A stretch of DNA of 64,000 nt from positions 1-64,000 of the forward strand of contig JAPTJF010000008.1 in the NCBI GenBank assembly GCA_029339195.1, written 5' to 3'. The stretch comes from Micractinium sp. NFX-FRZ. Taxonomy: Eukaryota > Chlorophyta > Trebouxiophyceae > Chlorellales > Chlorellaceae. A program made the translations under genes and the position numbers. The notes under the pieces are model-generated. The model had not been told where the DNA came from. It worked only from the letters and a program-made list of their open reading frames with translations, and did no database searches. The number at the start of each line of letters is the position of its first letter. The first letter of the stretch is position 1. Below, one piece after another: positions 33,701-44,259 of the stretch.

Positions 33701-36700
33701 CCTCGTCTCGAACTTAAGATGCTGGGCCCCGGCTCGCCTGCTGGGCTCGCCACCCACCCACCCCACATAGGCATACTTATACATAGACACAGACACACCA
33801 CTTACCTTCTTCAGAATGCGGCACACCTCGTCGCGCGACAGCCGCTGGTCGCCGTCGCGGTCGGCGGCGGCAAACAGCTGGGGGGCCACATCCACCACCT
33901 TCTCCTGCACTTGTTGTAAGTGACAAGAAGACAACACGAGTCAGCCAGGCATCAGTGGAAGCCAGGGACAACAGGGGGAAGTGGGGCAGGACAGGGCACG
34001 TGTGTCCGGAAAGGCGTGACCAGGAGGCCACCAATTTGTGGGTTTGAGTTCTGGGTCATAGCACGACTGCAGCGAGTGCCTACCCACTTATGACACAATG
34101 CATAAAAGCAGGAGGCCAGCAGCTTTCGAACCTGTCGACACGTGGCATGGCTGCAGCACAACCACCCACGGTTCAGTTCAGCGCACCCACCTGGTGCAGC
34201 GCCACCGCCCCGTTCCCCTGCACTCTTTTGACACCTGGCGCGACTGCAGCAAGTGCCCAAGACATGCCACCCACCTGGTGCGTCACCGCCGCGTCTCCCA
34301 GGCAGAAGATGGTGCCCTGGGTGCCCTTCACCCGCAGGTGGCCATCCACAACCACGCCCGTGCGCGCGTTCTGCACCTCGGCCAGCTGGCGCTGCAGGGT
34401 CTCCTTCAGGCCGCGCACCTGCGGCAGGGGAAGAGTGAGCAGAGGAGGGAGGAAGAGTCGGTTGCATGGGCGGATATACCCGCAGTCTGCACATTTGGCA
34501 GCCACCGCTGGCGCATTAGGCGAAGCACGAGGAGCGGTTGAGGTGCATTAGCAAGGTGCATGGGCAGGCAGGCGTGCATTGTGCACCGCAAACGACACGC
34601 CGGCACCCACCAGGGGGTGCATGGCCACGCCGGTTGCCCACACGCAGGTGCCAAAGGGCACGCTCTCCTCCTTGCCGTTGCGAGCCACCGTCAGCGCGCC
34701 CTCGCCCACGCTCTTCACCCTGCACACAGGCACAGAGGCATGGGAGGGTGGGGTGAGGATGAAAGGAGCCAAGACGGGGAGGGCCGTCCCCACCGCCCGG
34801 CATCCTGCCAGCGAGCCAGGCATCCCCCAACCCGCCCACCCCAGCCCCCTAGCACACTTCAACCTTCAAACACACACACGCATTGAGCTGAGATGCAGTC
34901 CCGCAACCGGACCACCACAAGCACAGCTGCCCAGCCAGTAGACGCAGCTCATGCCGCACATGGTGCTCAGCTGCAGCTGCAGCAGCAGCCCTGCCGCCCC
35001 CGCCCCCCCGTCTGACCGCCCCAATCCTCTCCCGCCAGACATTCATCCACCAGCCCACCCATCCATCCAAGCCCTAGCATGTCACAAGCCCTAGCCCTCA
35101 CATGGTGCCCAGCTGCAGGTCGATGCCGGAGCGCGCAAAGTGGGAGGCGGTGTACTCGGACAGCTGGCGGTCAAAGGCGCCCAGCAGGTGGTCCATCGTG
35201 TCCACAACGGTGATGCGCACCTCGCTCTGCGGGTGACAGGCAGGGTGGAGTGGAGCAGCAGACGGGGGGACAAACGGAGGTGAGGGTGAGGGTGAGACTG
35301 GGAAAGGAGGGTCGCGTCATGCACACGCCTAGCTCAGAGCTGTGAGCTCAGGCCTAGAGGTGGGGCGGCAGTCTGGCCACATTTGCCTGCCCGCCGTCAG
35401 GCCCACATGGCAAGGAAAGAGTGGCAACAACTCCCGTGCCTGCCCACACCTTGCGGTGGAAGTGCAGGCGACCCACATCTCCGTGCACAACACGATTACC
35501 ATCTCAACCTGCGCCGCCCCGCCGCCACGCACCCCCCCCCCACACCTAAACACAAAGAAGCATGCACGAGATGACCCGATCCTCCTGCACCCCTGCTACC
35601 CACCTTGAGGTGTGGCAGCAGGCGGCCCACGTCCTCCTGCACAAAATCGTGCAGCTCCGCCGCCAGCTCCACCCCGGTGGGGCCGCCGCCCACCACCACA
35701 AAGTTCAGGTGGCGCCGGCGCTCCTCGGGGGACAGGTGGGGCAAGCCCGCGTGCTCGATCACCTTGCTGCAGGCGGGGTTACCAGGGGAAGGGGGTTAAA
35801 GGGGCATCAGGAGGCGGGGTGGGGGCGGGTGGGCGACGGGTGGGGCAGGCCCGCGTGTGCTCAATTACCTAGCTGCGGTGGAGGAGGGGAGGGGGGAGGG
35901 AAGGGGAGAGGGCAAGTGCGGGCATGTATGCCCGCTGCTTCGAGGTTTGCACCAGATGGGCCTCCATGGGAATACGACGTCCTCAGGGCCACCCCCCTCC
36001 CCCAGCAGCGTGCCCCAGCACAGATGCCGAACCAGGCCTACTTGCCAAGGGCCTTCAAGCCACACACCACACACACATCGTGGATGCCCACCTGAGGCGC
36101 ACGCGCAGGCGGTGGGCGTCGTCGATCGACTTGAGGAAGAAGCAGTGGTCCGACACGCCCTTGATGCCAAACGTGTTGTTGACGGAGCCCACCTGCAGCC
36201 AGGTGCAAGAGTGGTGTTGAACGGGTGTTGTGGGGTGGGCATCTAGGACAGCAGCGAGGGTAAGCAGCAGTGGGCGACCACGCTCTGATGTAGAGCATGT
36301 TGTTGACGGAGCCCACCGGCAGCCGGGTACATGATTGTTGCAGGGGTACTGAGGGTGCTGCCATACAGCAAAGAGGATGGGAAGCAGTGGGCAGCCACGC
36401 ACTAACTGTTCGACATGTTGTTGACGGAGCCGACGCGCAGCCAGGAAGAAAGCAGGGCGAGAAACAGACACACTTTTGTAGGCACGCCATAGCAGGACAC
36501 GGGCAGTCAGAGGCGCGGCACAGCCACGCTGCAACAGCGTGTGTTGGAGAGAGCCTACCTGGCGCCAGGGTGGCGGCGGAGGTAGCTACTAAACACTCAC
36601 TCACCCCAGGCCAGGACATGATGAGACTAACCACTTCCCAAGGCACCTTGCACCCCCCCGTACCACGCTGTTACACAGTTTAACACACACCCAAAAACAC

Positions 36701-38669
36701 CCGTTGTCACTCACCCCCAGGACCAGCACGTCGTAGGGCAGGTCAAAGGTGATCTGAGTGGAGCCGCACCCCGGCTGCCCCTTGCCGCCGCACTTGGCGC
36801 CCTCCTTCTCCACTGTGTCGCACTGCGGGGGGTGAGGGGGCAGGGGAGTCGTGAGTGCGCATGTGCGTGCGCTTTTCTTATTTTACTGATGGTGTGCTTG
36901 ACCCCAGCTCCTTGCTGCGTGGTGTACCAGGGGCAGAGGCTACGGCGGGGGCAGGGGCAGGACACAGGCGGGCGCAGGGGGCAGGACACAGGCGGGGCTT
37001 GCCATGCGGCACTTGCCAGCAGAGCAGCCAGCGCCAATCCCCCACTGGCACAGGCAGGCCTGCTCGCACCCCTGGCAGGTCAGCCCCCCAGACACACACG
37101 AGTAGGGCAGGCGCTGCCGGGGCTCACCACTGGGCACTTGTCAGCTGAACAGCGAGGACAGATCACCCACCGGCACAGGCTGGCCTGCTCACACTAGCCA
37201 GCAGGTGGGCTTTACACATTGGACACGCACATCTACAATCAAGCAGGCGCTGCCGGGGCTCACCACCGGGCACTTGTCCACTGCGCAGGTCAGCACGCGG
37301 CGCTGCGGGTCGATGGCAGTGGCCTCAGCCTGGAAGTAGGTGCCCTGCTCATAAAGGGGTCAGTACAGGTGTATGGTTAGTTCAGGTACACTGTAATGTG
37401 CAGTCAAGGCATAGGGTTATAGGCCCAAAGCCGCACCCTTCAGGGCGGCCCCGCAGCATGTGTCCCCCCGCCCCACGCACCCAAACCTGCACCCACCTGG
37501 CCATGCAGCATGCATCGGCGGCCCAGACGTGCACACACATTGCCACGGAGCAGGCCCAGGAAGCTGTGATCCCAATCAACACCCGCCCCACCTGGCCATG
37601 CAGCATGTTGCGCACAGGCTCCATGATGCTCCGCTCCTGCAAGCGGGCGGCAGTGATAAGATTGACAGATTGCAACCAAGGGAGGGCCACGTCCCAAGCA
37701 AGCTTATGTCACACGCTGGGCAAGCGGTGCAGTGCAGCACATCAGGGGGGGTGGCATAAGCTGGCACGCATGCGCACACGGCTCGTCATGCTGCCCTTGG
37801 TTGCCCCCCTCACACTCCACCTGGCCGCACCCCCCGCCTGACCTGAACGGTGCCCGCCGCCGCGCTGGGCAGCAGAGGTGTATAGAGGAAGTAGGATCGG
37901 GGGGACACCACCACCAGCTCGTACCGCCCATCGGCTGCAGTACATTTGGGTTTTGTTTGGATACTTCGCGGTCACTTATGCTTCCGCTGGCCAGGAACCT
38001 GATCGGGCAGGTTGCAGTGCTGCCCAACACACACGCCCACCGCGCCACCCGCCTCATTGGCATCCTCAGGTGTGGCACCAAGCGAGTCCCGCTGCTACAA
38101 CGATTTGCGGGACTCACGGCCGTATGTTTTGGGGTCGAGGCTCTTCAGGAAGGAGATGGCGCCCCAGCCTGTGCCTAGAACCACAATACGTGTCTTGCGC
38201 CGTGGCGAGGGGGCCGCCTCGCCTGCGCGCAGGGCAGGTGGCACAGCAGCAGTGGTTGAGGCAACAAACTCATGCAGGTACTTTTAAGCGTAGCAAATGC
38301 TGCACCAAGGCAGCGCATTGCTCCCAGGGGAGGGCAGCAGCGATAGGGTTGCCGAGAGGGCCCAACCGACCCGAATGCTGGAGCCGGCAGCATGCACAGC
38401 GCACCTTCGGCGGCCTCCGGCGCCTCGCATTCTGCCGGGCCGCTGCTGCTGGAATACACCTGCCAGCCGGCAGCGCCCGCGCCCAGGCAGGCCGCCAGCG
38501 CCAGCACCAGCTGCTGGCGGGATGCCCCCCGAAGGGTGGCAGCGGCGGCGGCCGCCGACCCGCCGCCGGCGGCAGAATTGCTGGCAGCGCGTTGCACTGC
38601 AGCGCCTCCAACGCCCGGCGCGGACGCCAGGCGCTGCACCCGCGTCAGAAGGCGCGCGGCGCGACGCAT
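30706..38669 (-). CDS. NDB: Type II NAD(P)H dehydrogenase with EF-hand (NDB-type)
   Basis: Eighteen minus-strand exons: 38669-38405, 38222-38118, 37934-37843, 37636-37592, 37344-37264, 36822-36715, 36192-36092, 35766-35604, 35226-35102, 34719-34611, 34418-34275, 33904-33806, 33266-33151, 32739-32640, 32215-32068, 31811-31678, 31078-31049 and 30756-30706 (671 residues). The single-subunit flavoenzyme passes electrons from NAD(P)H to quinone without proton pumping. Seen: an Arg/Ala-rich mitochondrial-type leader plus a hydrophobic segment, FAD Rossmann motif VVLGTGWGAISFLK, second nucleotide motif VVVGGGPTGVELAAEL, IFCLGDAA, a canonical EF-loop DRDGDQRLSRDE (exon 12), and a membrane-anchoring end (WRSFETWGQ, FGRNITEA). 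The EF-hand insertion defines the external, Ca2+-responsive NDB class. An Asp ends the second beta strand (ITVVDTMDHLLG), favouring NADH over NADPH by family rule. Intron 14 has a GC donor (GCAAGT). Confidence 0.93.
31141..31722. repeat. Three copies of NDB exon 16 3' edge
   Basis: The real edge (about 31670-31722) has two degraded intronic copies at about 31530-31585 and 31141-31190. All share CTGCGCCAGGAGAG and the CCCCA(G/T)G(T/C)CT segment next to the donor position. Confidence 0.7.
31912..32042. repeat. CACAGCACAG satellite in NDB intron 15
   Basis: Imperfect GCACAGCACA units. This is the reverse complement of the TGCTGTGC repeat seen in the MGST3 introns, here beside a partial copy of the exon 15 donor edge (about 31948-31988, CCACTCAGAGTGGAGGATGG). 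Confidence 0.7.
32170..32445. repeat. Copies of NDB exon 15 5' edge
   Basis: Real exon start at 32170-32222; a near-complete copy at 32279-32333 (GGCCAGGTACTTGCCCTCCT) that would encode VAAQEGKYLAKLFSQH with its own acceptor; a degraded third copy at about 32400-32445. Confidence 0.75.
32855..33190. repeat. Copies of NDB exon 13 3' edge
   Basis: The motif AGCGGCCGGGCTTGGA occurs at 32870s, 33005s and in the real exon edge at 33157-33172, each next to a (former) donor. Confidence 0.75.
33241..33840. repeat. Copies of NDB exon 13 5' edge and exon 12 3' edge
   Basis: GCTGGGGGTA(G/C)A(T/C)CT... followed by CTTGGACTGC occurs three times (33244, 33316, 33392); only the first is the exon. CTTCAG(A/G)ATGC(G)GGCACACCTCG occurs at 33799-33840 (exon 12) and 33674-33711, with a degraded copy at 33534-33570. 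Confidence 0.75.
36136..36440. repeat. Copies of NDB exon 7 5' edge
   Basis: TGTTGTTGACGGAGCC appears in the exon (about 36172-36190) and twice in the upstream intron (about 36298 and 36415). The two intronic copies are preceded by degraded exon 7 sequence (GCAGTGGGC(G/A)(A/G)CCACGC). Confidence 0.75.
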
Positions 38670-39535
38670 TGCGAGCCAACCGGGGAGCTAGGGCTGAAGG
38701 TTGTCTAGGTCAGAGGGTTTGCAGTGTAGGTTTGTGTCGCAGCCCGGGGGGCTGCTAAGTGGCTTTGGGCGATACTGACGGATGCAGAAGCAATGTAAGC
38801 AGCACGGGTTGATCGGAGGCGTGCCTGGAGCCGAACAACTCGAACCGGCGGCGGCAGCAGATGCAGCGGGGCTTTGTTTCATGCATGCATTTCCCTCCCT
38901 GTCTGTTTGTGGAAGGGTTTAGTCCAGACTGTGCTTGATCAATACCCAAAGGGCTCCAACCAATCTGATGGCGGTGGCGGGGGATGTGGGCGGCCCAGCC
39001 GACGGACGTGCCTGGGGCCGCGACCGTCACCCTCCTGCTGGTCATTCTGTATTGTAAGGACGCCTTGCAGGTGTAGTCATACTGTCCTTGCCATACAGCA
39101 GGGTTTTGGCGGCGCACACCGCATCCCCAGCGGTACCCCCCTCCCCCTTCCAGCCGCGGGAGCTTGCTCTCAACCCCTTTAGCAGAGTAATGCGCAGAAC
39201 TAATGCGCAGAACTAACGCGCCCTAATGGAAGGCGCGGGTTACTTGACCTCCCTTCTAAACAAATGCAGCATCAAGAGGCGATCCTCACATTTACGTGTT
39301 GGGCGGTGGGGAAGCGCAGGAGGTCCGCCCCTGGGCTGAGCGCCACTCCTGCCACCAAGTCAGAATTTGAGCACTGCCCCTGGACCTATACATATTGTTG
39401 GGTGTTTAAGAAGAACACAAACCGCATGGACACAGCCGAAACACACGCACGCAGGTATGTGAGCTTTCTACCTTGTCAGGGGGAGCTTCCTGGACAGAGT
39501 GTGTAGATTCCCTTTTGCCACCACCAGTCGTCGCC
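38670..39535. promoter_or_regulatory. Divergent promoter region, NDB / F-box gene
   Basis: The NDB gene (-) and the F-box gene (+) start at either end. No other gene seen. A short direct repeat TAATGCGCAGAACTAA lies near 39188-39215. Confidence 0.4.
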
Positions 39536-41951
39536 ATGCCCCCTCCTGCAGTCACACCCTGGCCCCTCATCTTCAGCCTGCTGGAGGATGAAGCAGACAG
39601 GTGAGCTTGGGACGCTAGAGTGGCGGCTTCCACCTGGTCGGCCTTCGGGGGTCCGGCACGCTCCAGTGCATGCATGTCCCCAGGTGGTGACTTGTGCCAG
39701 TCCAAGGCGGCTTTTGGGCATCCCTGCAGCAGCTGGAACCTGGCCCCTTGTCCGCAGCTGCTCTCTCCCTCCCGTAAGGGCTCTCCCCCTCGCACCTCAA
39801 GCAACAGCAGCCCTTGAGGCCGTGTGCTTGCCCTTCGACTGCACCCCATCGCCATGCAGGCTCTCGGCCATGCGGGTGTGCCGCCGGTGGCGCGGCGCCG
39901 CTCATGCCGACCCCCGCCTCTGGTCGGTGGCGGTGCTGCGGGGCCCCAGCCTTGAGGAAACCGGGTTGGCAACCTATGAGGAGAGTGGGGTGGATCCCAA
40001 CGTGATGCTAATGTTTGAGGGCGAGCTCCTGGAAACCAGCCTGGAGCGGGGCCTGATGGAGCACGTGGCCCGCCTGAGCCCCCGCCTGGCGCGCCTGAGG
40101 CTGGAGGGGTGCATCGGGCAGGTGAGCAGTCTTGGTGTGCGTGGGCAAGGTGCGTGGGCAAGGCGGTGCAGTGCATGGGAGGACGGCAGAGTGCCTGCTG
40201 GCATGGCACCATTCGGATTGCCTGCCTGTGCACCCAGCCACACCAGGAAGGGGACAGCCTGCCGCGGATGAATGGCAGGGTGTTGTGCGCGGAGCGGTCG
40301 GACCAACGCTGGGAAGCAGGGTGGGTGGAGGACGTGTTGGCACCACAGGCGGGGCAGGCAAGACATACCCCTTGGGTACCCACACTGACCAGCATGCCAG
40401 CCGAGCTCTGGCGTGCCTGCCCGCGGGTCGCTGACCGCGCCTCGTGCTCCGCCCCCGCCAACCCCTCCCCCGCCGCGCTGTGCACGCTGTGCAGCCGCAG
40501 CTCGTGCTGCGCGTGCTGCGGGCGCTGCCAGCTGGCCTGACCGAGCTGCAAGTGCATGCACAGTGCCCCCCCGGGCTGCTGACGTGGCCGCTGTGCCGAT
40601 TCACACGCCTGGAGGTGCTTGACATTGGTGGGGCGAGCTGGTTTGGCGGGGCCCCGAGGCGGCGGCAGCTGCCGCGAAGCTGCGCGCCCTGCGCATGGAC
40701 TGCACAGGAGAGTTCCAGGAGAGGGACGACACCCAATACTTCACGTACTACGAGGCAAGGGAGCTGCCGCAGCAGGCTGCAGACATGCTGCGCAGCGCCA
40801 GCTGCCTGCAGCGGCTGGAGCTGGCGGTGAAGTGGAGCGGGGCGGCGGGCGAGCTGCTGGCTGCGCTGCCTGCACTGCGGGAGCTCAGGCAAGGCTGGGG
40901 TGCGGCTTGGCCGTGCTGACGTGCTTGCAGCGTCTTCAAGAAGTCCCTGCCTTGCTTGGGTTTGGCTCCCCCCCTTTCCTGGCCAAATGCCCTGCCCCTC
41001 ACCCCTGCCCCTCATCCCTGCCCTGCCCTGCCCTGCCCCAGTACCTGCCCCTCATCCCTGCCCTGCCCTTCTGCCCGCCCCCGAGGGAGCAGGCTCGACC
41101 TGCGCAAGTCGACGACCGCCGACGTGGACGGCGCAGTCAGCACGCTGCGCCTGCTGCGCCGGCTGCGCGGCTGCAGCCTCGTCGTGTGCACCGACGACGG
41201 CAGGGCGCATGCTTATTCCTTTTTGGGTGCACATGGCGAGGGCCCTGTGGAACTGCCCTTGCTGGCAAGCGTGCCACACCTCACAGAGTTGGTGCTGGAA
41301 GGTGGTGCCCGCCTGCCGCCAGACTGGCGCCAGCTCAGCAGCCTGCGTGTGCTGCACGTGCACCGCGCGCGCCAGCAGCCCGACTGGGGGCCGCAGCCCG
41401 CCTCCGGCCTGGCCAGCCTCACCAGCCTGTCAGTGCGCTCCGGCTTTGGCGCCGCGCTGTGCCACCTGCCGGCGCTGCTCGAGCTGCACTTGGAAGCTGT
41501 GCGGGCTCCCGAGGCAGCTGCCGGCCAGCGGTCCAGCTCGGCGCAGCTTCCCGCCGGCTTCACGCGGCTCGGCACGCTCACCCGCCTCACCATTGGAAGC
41601 CTGGCGGGCACCACGCTCCCCGCCGAAGTGGCGGCCCTGACCTCCCTGAAGGCTCTCCACATCGTAAAGTCCTATTCCGATGTTGCGTTCACCATCCCCC
41701 CAGGGCCGTACCTGAACCGCCTTGAGGAGCTGCTGGCCGGTTCCTCCGCCGCCCACCCTGCCGTGCCCGAGGCGCTGGCTGCCGCCACCGCGCTGCGCAC
41801 GCTGTGCATCAGGCTGCCGCCCGCCATCCCTCCACAGTCGCTGCAGCTGCTGGCGGGCCTGCCCAGCCTGAAGCAGCTGGGTGCTGACCCCCAGGCTGCA
41901 TGGGTGCACGCGCTGCGGCGCCAGCGCCCCGACATTCAGCTCATTTGGTGA
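39536..41951 (+). CDS. F-box / leucine-rich-repeat protein
   Basis: Exons 39536-39600, 39860-40121, 40501-40627, 40669-40888 and 41093-41951 (510 residues). The N-terminus reads TPWPLIFSLLEDEADRLSAM then VCRRWRGAAHADPRLW, a clear F-box core, so the protein is probably the substrate receptor of an SCF ubiquitin ligase binding SKP1. LRR-like segments follow (LARLRLEGC, LTRLTIGSLAG, LPSLKQLG). Two splice calls are less certain. The 41-base intron 40628-40668 is very short, and without it the frame would need an indel. The intron after 40888 uses a GC donor (GCAAGG), which restores the LRR phrase LRELRLDLRKS. Exon 3 could also start at 40495. The substrate is unknown. Confidence 0.75.
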
Positions 41952-42390
41952 CCGGCTGAGCCAGCCAGCGCTGCCATGCACAGGCATGCTCCCACCTTCC
42001 CCCCAACACGATGATTCAAGGTTGCCAGCGCCTGCACTGTCCTTGTAGCTTTGCCATGCTCTGGTGCCGCTCTCCGTCCTTCCACCCTTGCTTGCTTTCT
42101 TGCTGCCCCTGCCGGCTGGAGACTGGCCTGTTCCTCGCCACACCCTGTGTCCGCGCCCTGTTGCAGCTCGGCCCCTTCTTCCCACCGCCTCCGCTGGCCT
42201 CGCTTTGCTGCTGCCTCTGTCCACCTGCCGGCACGTTTCGCTGCCCCTCTCCTCCGCCGTTTGTGAGAAAAGAAAGTGAGGCATCCTTCCGACAGCACCT
42301 ACCCAGCAGCTGCACATGACGCCTCACCCGGGCACATACAGCACCAGTAGCAGCCAGCACCAGCGCCAGCAAAGCAAGCAGCAACTTGGT
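41952..42390. other. 3' flank of F-box gene
   Basis: Pyrimidine-rich non-coding sequence; no gene supported. Confidence 0.45.
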
Positions 42391-42484
42391 TTCCAGAAAG
42401 GGGTGGTGTCGAACAACACCAGTTGGGGTATGGGGGCTTGTCTGCACCAGCGGGGTGCGGCGCTCAGGCGGAGGTGAACTTGGT
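42391..42484 (-). repeat. Duplicated 3' end of the H2B gene
   Basis: This segment matches about 43482-43575 (same strand): the histone stem-loop (42405-42420, GGTGTCGAACAACACC on plus, one arm changed compensatorily), the spacer CCAGTTGGGGT, GGGTGCGGCGCT, and the last H2B codons. On the minus strand it still reads TKFTSA then stop (TGA instead of TAA). Upstream codons are unrelated, so only the tail was copied. Confidence 0.75.
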
Positions 42485-42498
42485 GGGCATCCCCGCCG

Positions 42499-43005
42499 AT
42501 GCCGCCTGCTGCGTCTTCCCGACAGCGCCTGCTGCTGATGGGGGTGGTGCTGCCCGCGGTGCTGCTGCAGCGAGCGAACAAGCGCCTGCCGGCGGCAGGG
42601 CAGGGGCCGGCCAGGGCAAGCGCACGGGGCCGAACAGGCAGGCAGAGGGCTGTAGCGCGTGGCGGCCAGCAAGGCAGGCGAAGCAGTGTCAGCAGAGACG
42701 GCAGCGGCAGCAGCAGCGACAGCGAAGGCAGCGTGATCGCCGCCAACAGCGGCGCTGCCGGTTGTTGGTGCGCACCCACGGTGCAGCGGCAGCTGGCGGC
42801 CTGCAGCGGCTGGCTGCGGTGCGCTGCTGCTGAAGCAGCTGCCTGCCTGGCCCACGGCTGCGAGCTGCTGGCGTGCGTCGGTACTTCTTGGCTTCTGTGT
42901 GCGGCCACCTGGGTGCTGCTGCTGGGCGCGGTGTGGTTGGGTGCGCTGGTGCTGGAGAGGGAGGTGCCTGGCGGGTGGGCCTGCCTGGAGGACGGCGGCG
43001 CTTGA
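42499..43005 (+). CDS. Possible cysteine-rich membrane protein
   Basis: Unrecognised single-exon frame of 168 residues. The start MPPAASSRQRLLLMGVVLPA is leader-like, the middle is Ser/Arg-rich, and the C-terminal third is hydrophobic and Cys-rich (TSWLLCAATWVLLLGAVWLG), enough for one or two membrane helices. The long open frames in this GC-rich DNA on the other strand weaken the case, and it lies right beside the stray H2B tail. Confidence 0.3.
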   Translation: MPPAASSRQRLLLMGVVLPAVLLQRANKRLPAAGQGPARASARGRTGRQRAVARGGQQGRRSSVSRDGSGSSSDSEGSVIAANSGAAGCWCAPTVQRQLAACSGWLRCAAAEAAACLAHGCELLACVGTSWLLCAATWVLLLGAVWLGALVLEREVPGGWACLEDGGA

Positions 43006-43496
43006 GCTGCCTGCCCCTCCTGCCCTGCCCATCCTGATGAACGCATTCCAAGTGCAATGCTGCCCAGCAAAGCACAGAGGTGGGACAGCAAGGGGACACA
43101 CAGGTCAGGGCACCTGTACGGGGCAGCACGCATCACAGAGCAGCACAGAGCAGCAAGGGAACTGGCAGCAGCAGCCGGCTGGGCAACGGAAGGCGACACG
43201 GAGGATGGCCAGTGGGGGGGAACGGGAGGCAGGCAAGCAGGGAGGCCGAGCAGGTCAGGGAAGGGAAGGGAAGCAAGCACTGGAAGGAGGGCACACACCC
43301 GGACGCCACCAAGAGCCAGGCGCATCCCGCCCGCCGTCCTGTCATGCCCCTCCCCCCTCCTCGCGCCTGCCAGCTCTCTGTTCCCCTCTGCCAGGGGGAG
43401 GCTAGTGGGCACCCAGCACCACAGCTCACCACCGGCCCACGCAGCAACAGTGTCTCAGGCATGCAACTCGCTTGCTTCAGGTTCCAGGGGAGGGGT
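43006..43496. other. Intergenic region downstream of H2B
   Basis: No gene supported; contains the downstream flank of H2B. Confidence 0.45.
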
Positions 43497-43512
43497 GGTG
43501 TTGAATAACACC
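43497..43512 (-). terminator. Histone 3' stem-loop of H2B
   Basis: On the minus strand GGTGTTATTCAACACC: a 6-bp stem with ATTC loop, 40 bases after the stop. It is identical to the H2A stem-loop and is the expected signal for replication-dependent histone mRNA 3' processing. Confidence 0.85.
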
Positions 43513-43552
43513 AGTTGGGGTTTGGGGGCTTCGAGCCAGCGGGTTGCGGCGC

Positions 43553-43924
43553 TTAAGCAGAGGTGAACTTGGTGACGGCCTTGGTGCCCTCGCTCACGGC
43601 GTGCTTGGCCAGCTCGCCGGGCAGCACCAGGCGCACGGCGGTCTGGATCTCACGGGAGGTCAGGGTGGGCTTCTTGTTCACGCGGCTCAGCTGGGCGGCG
43701 GCGGCGGCGATCTTCTCAAACTGGTCCACAATGAAGGAGTTGAGGATGGCCATGGACTTGGAGGAGATGCCGGTGTCGGGGTGCACCTGCTTGAGCACCT
43801 TGAAGATGTAGAGCTTGTAGCTCTCGGTGCCCTTGGCCTTCTTGGCCTTCTTCTTCTCGCCCTTGGCGGCGGCGGGCTTGGCCTCCTTCTTGGCGGGGGC
43901 GGCCTTCTTGGCGGGGGGAGCCAT
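43553..43924 (-). CDS. H2B: Histone H2B
   Basis: Intronless, 123 residues. The N-terminal tail is Lys/Ala/Pro-rich ([20 protein letters not shown]). The fold follows: [40 protein letters not shown] and the C-terminal helix [20 protein letters not shown], ending AVTKFTSA. The lysine in AVTK is the conserved monoubiquitination site of plant/yeast H2B. It partners H2A in the nucleosome; the divergent gene 336 bases away encodes H2A. Absence of introns plus a 3' stem-loop indicates a replication-dependent histone gene. Confidence 0.98.
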   Translation of the reverse strand: MAPPAKKAAPAKKEAKPAAAKGEKKKAKKAKGTESYKLYIFKVLKQVHPDTGISSKSMAILNSFIVDQFEKIAAAAAQLSRVNKKPTLTSREIQTAVRLVLPGELAKHAVSEGTKAVTKFTSA

Positions 43925-44259
43925 GGTGCTGGGTGGGTGGTTGACTGTGGGTGGGAGAGGCTGAGAGAAGAGTGTGAGGAACGGCGATCGAGCCCTCTTG
44001 TAGGGGCTTTGCAAGGGGGGAGGGGCGGAGCACAGCAGGGCCAATGGATGAGCAGGAATATAGGGTGCCCAGATGGGTCATCGCGCTGACCCATCCGGGG
44101 GCCTGCCATCCTTGGCCCCTGGCTGGACCACCCCGTCTGACCGCCTAGGCGCGCCTTCCACCAAAGCGGGAGCCTTACAAAGCCCCGAAGGGCCTCTCCC
44201 AAGGCATTCCACACACCCCTGACACCCTCCCCTCCTCAACCCAACACAACCCCGCAACC
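43925..44259. promoter_or_regulatory. Bidirectional H2B/H2A promoter with a dyad element
   Basis: 335 bases between the two start codons. A CCAAT box is visible at 44041-44045. The arms GATGGGTCA (44072-44080) and TGACCCATC (44087-44095) form a perfect 9-bp inverted repeat around TCGCGC. This is a candidate binding site for a factor driving both genes in S phase (inference). Confidence 0.6.

Noticed and set aside
34020..34140. Possible tRNA-like text around GGGTCATAGCACGACTGCAG
   Set aside because: No cloverleaf with A and B boxes could be folded; it is part of exon-edge repeats in NDB introns.
42324..43412. 362-codon minus-strand open frame
   Set aside because: Out of frame with the H2B-tail copy and composed of Pro/Ser/Arg low complexity; probably a shadow of GC-rich sequence.
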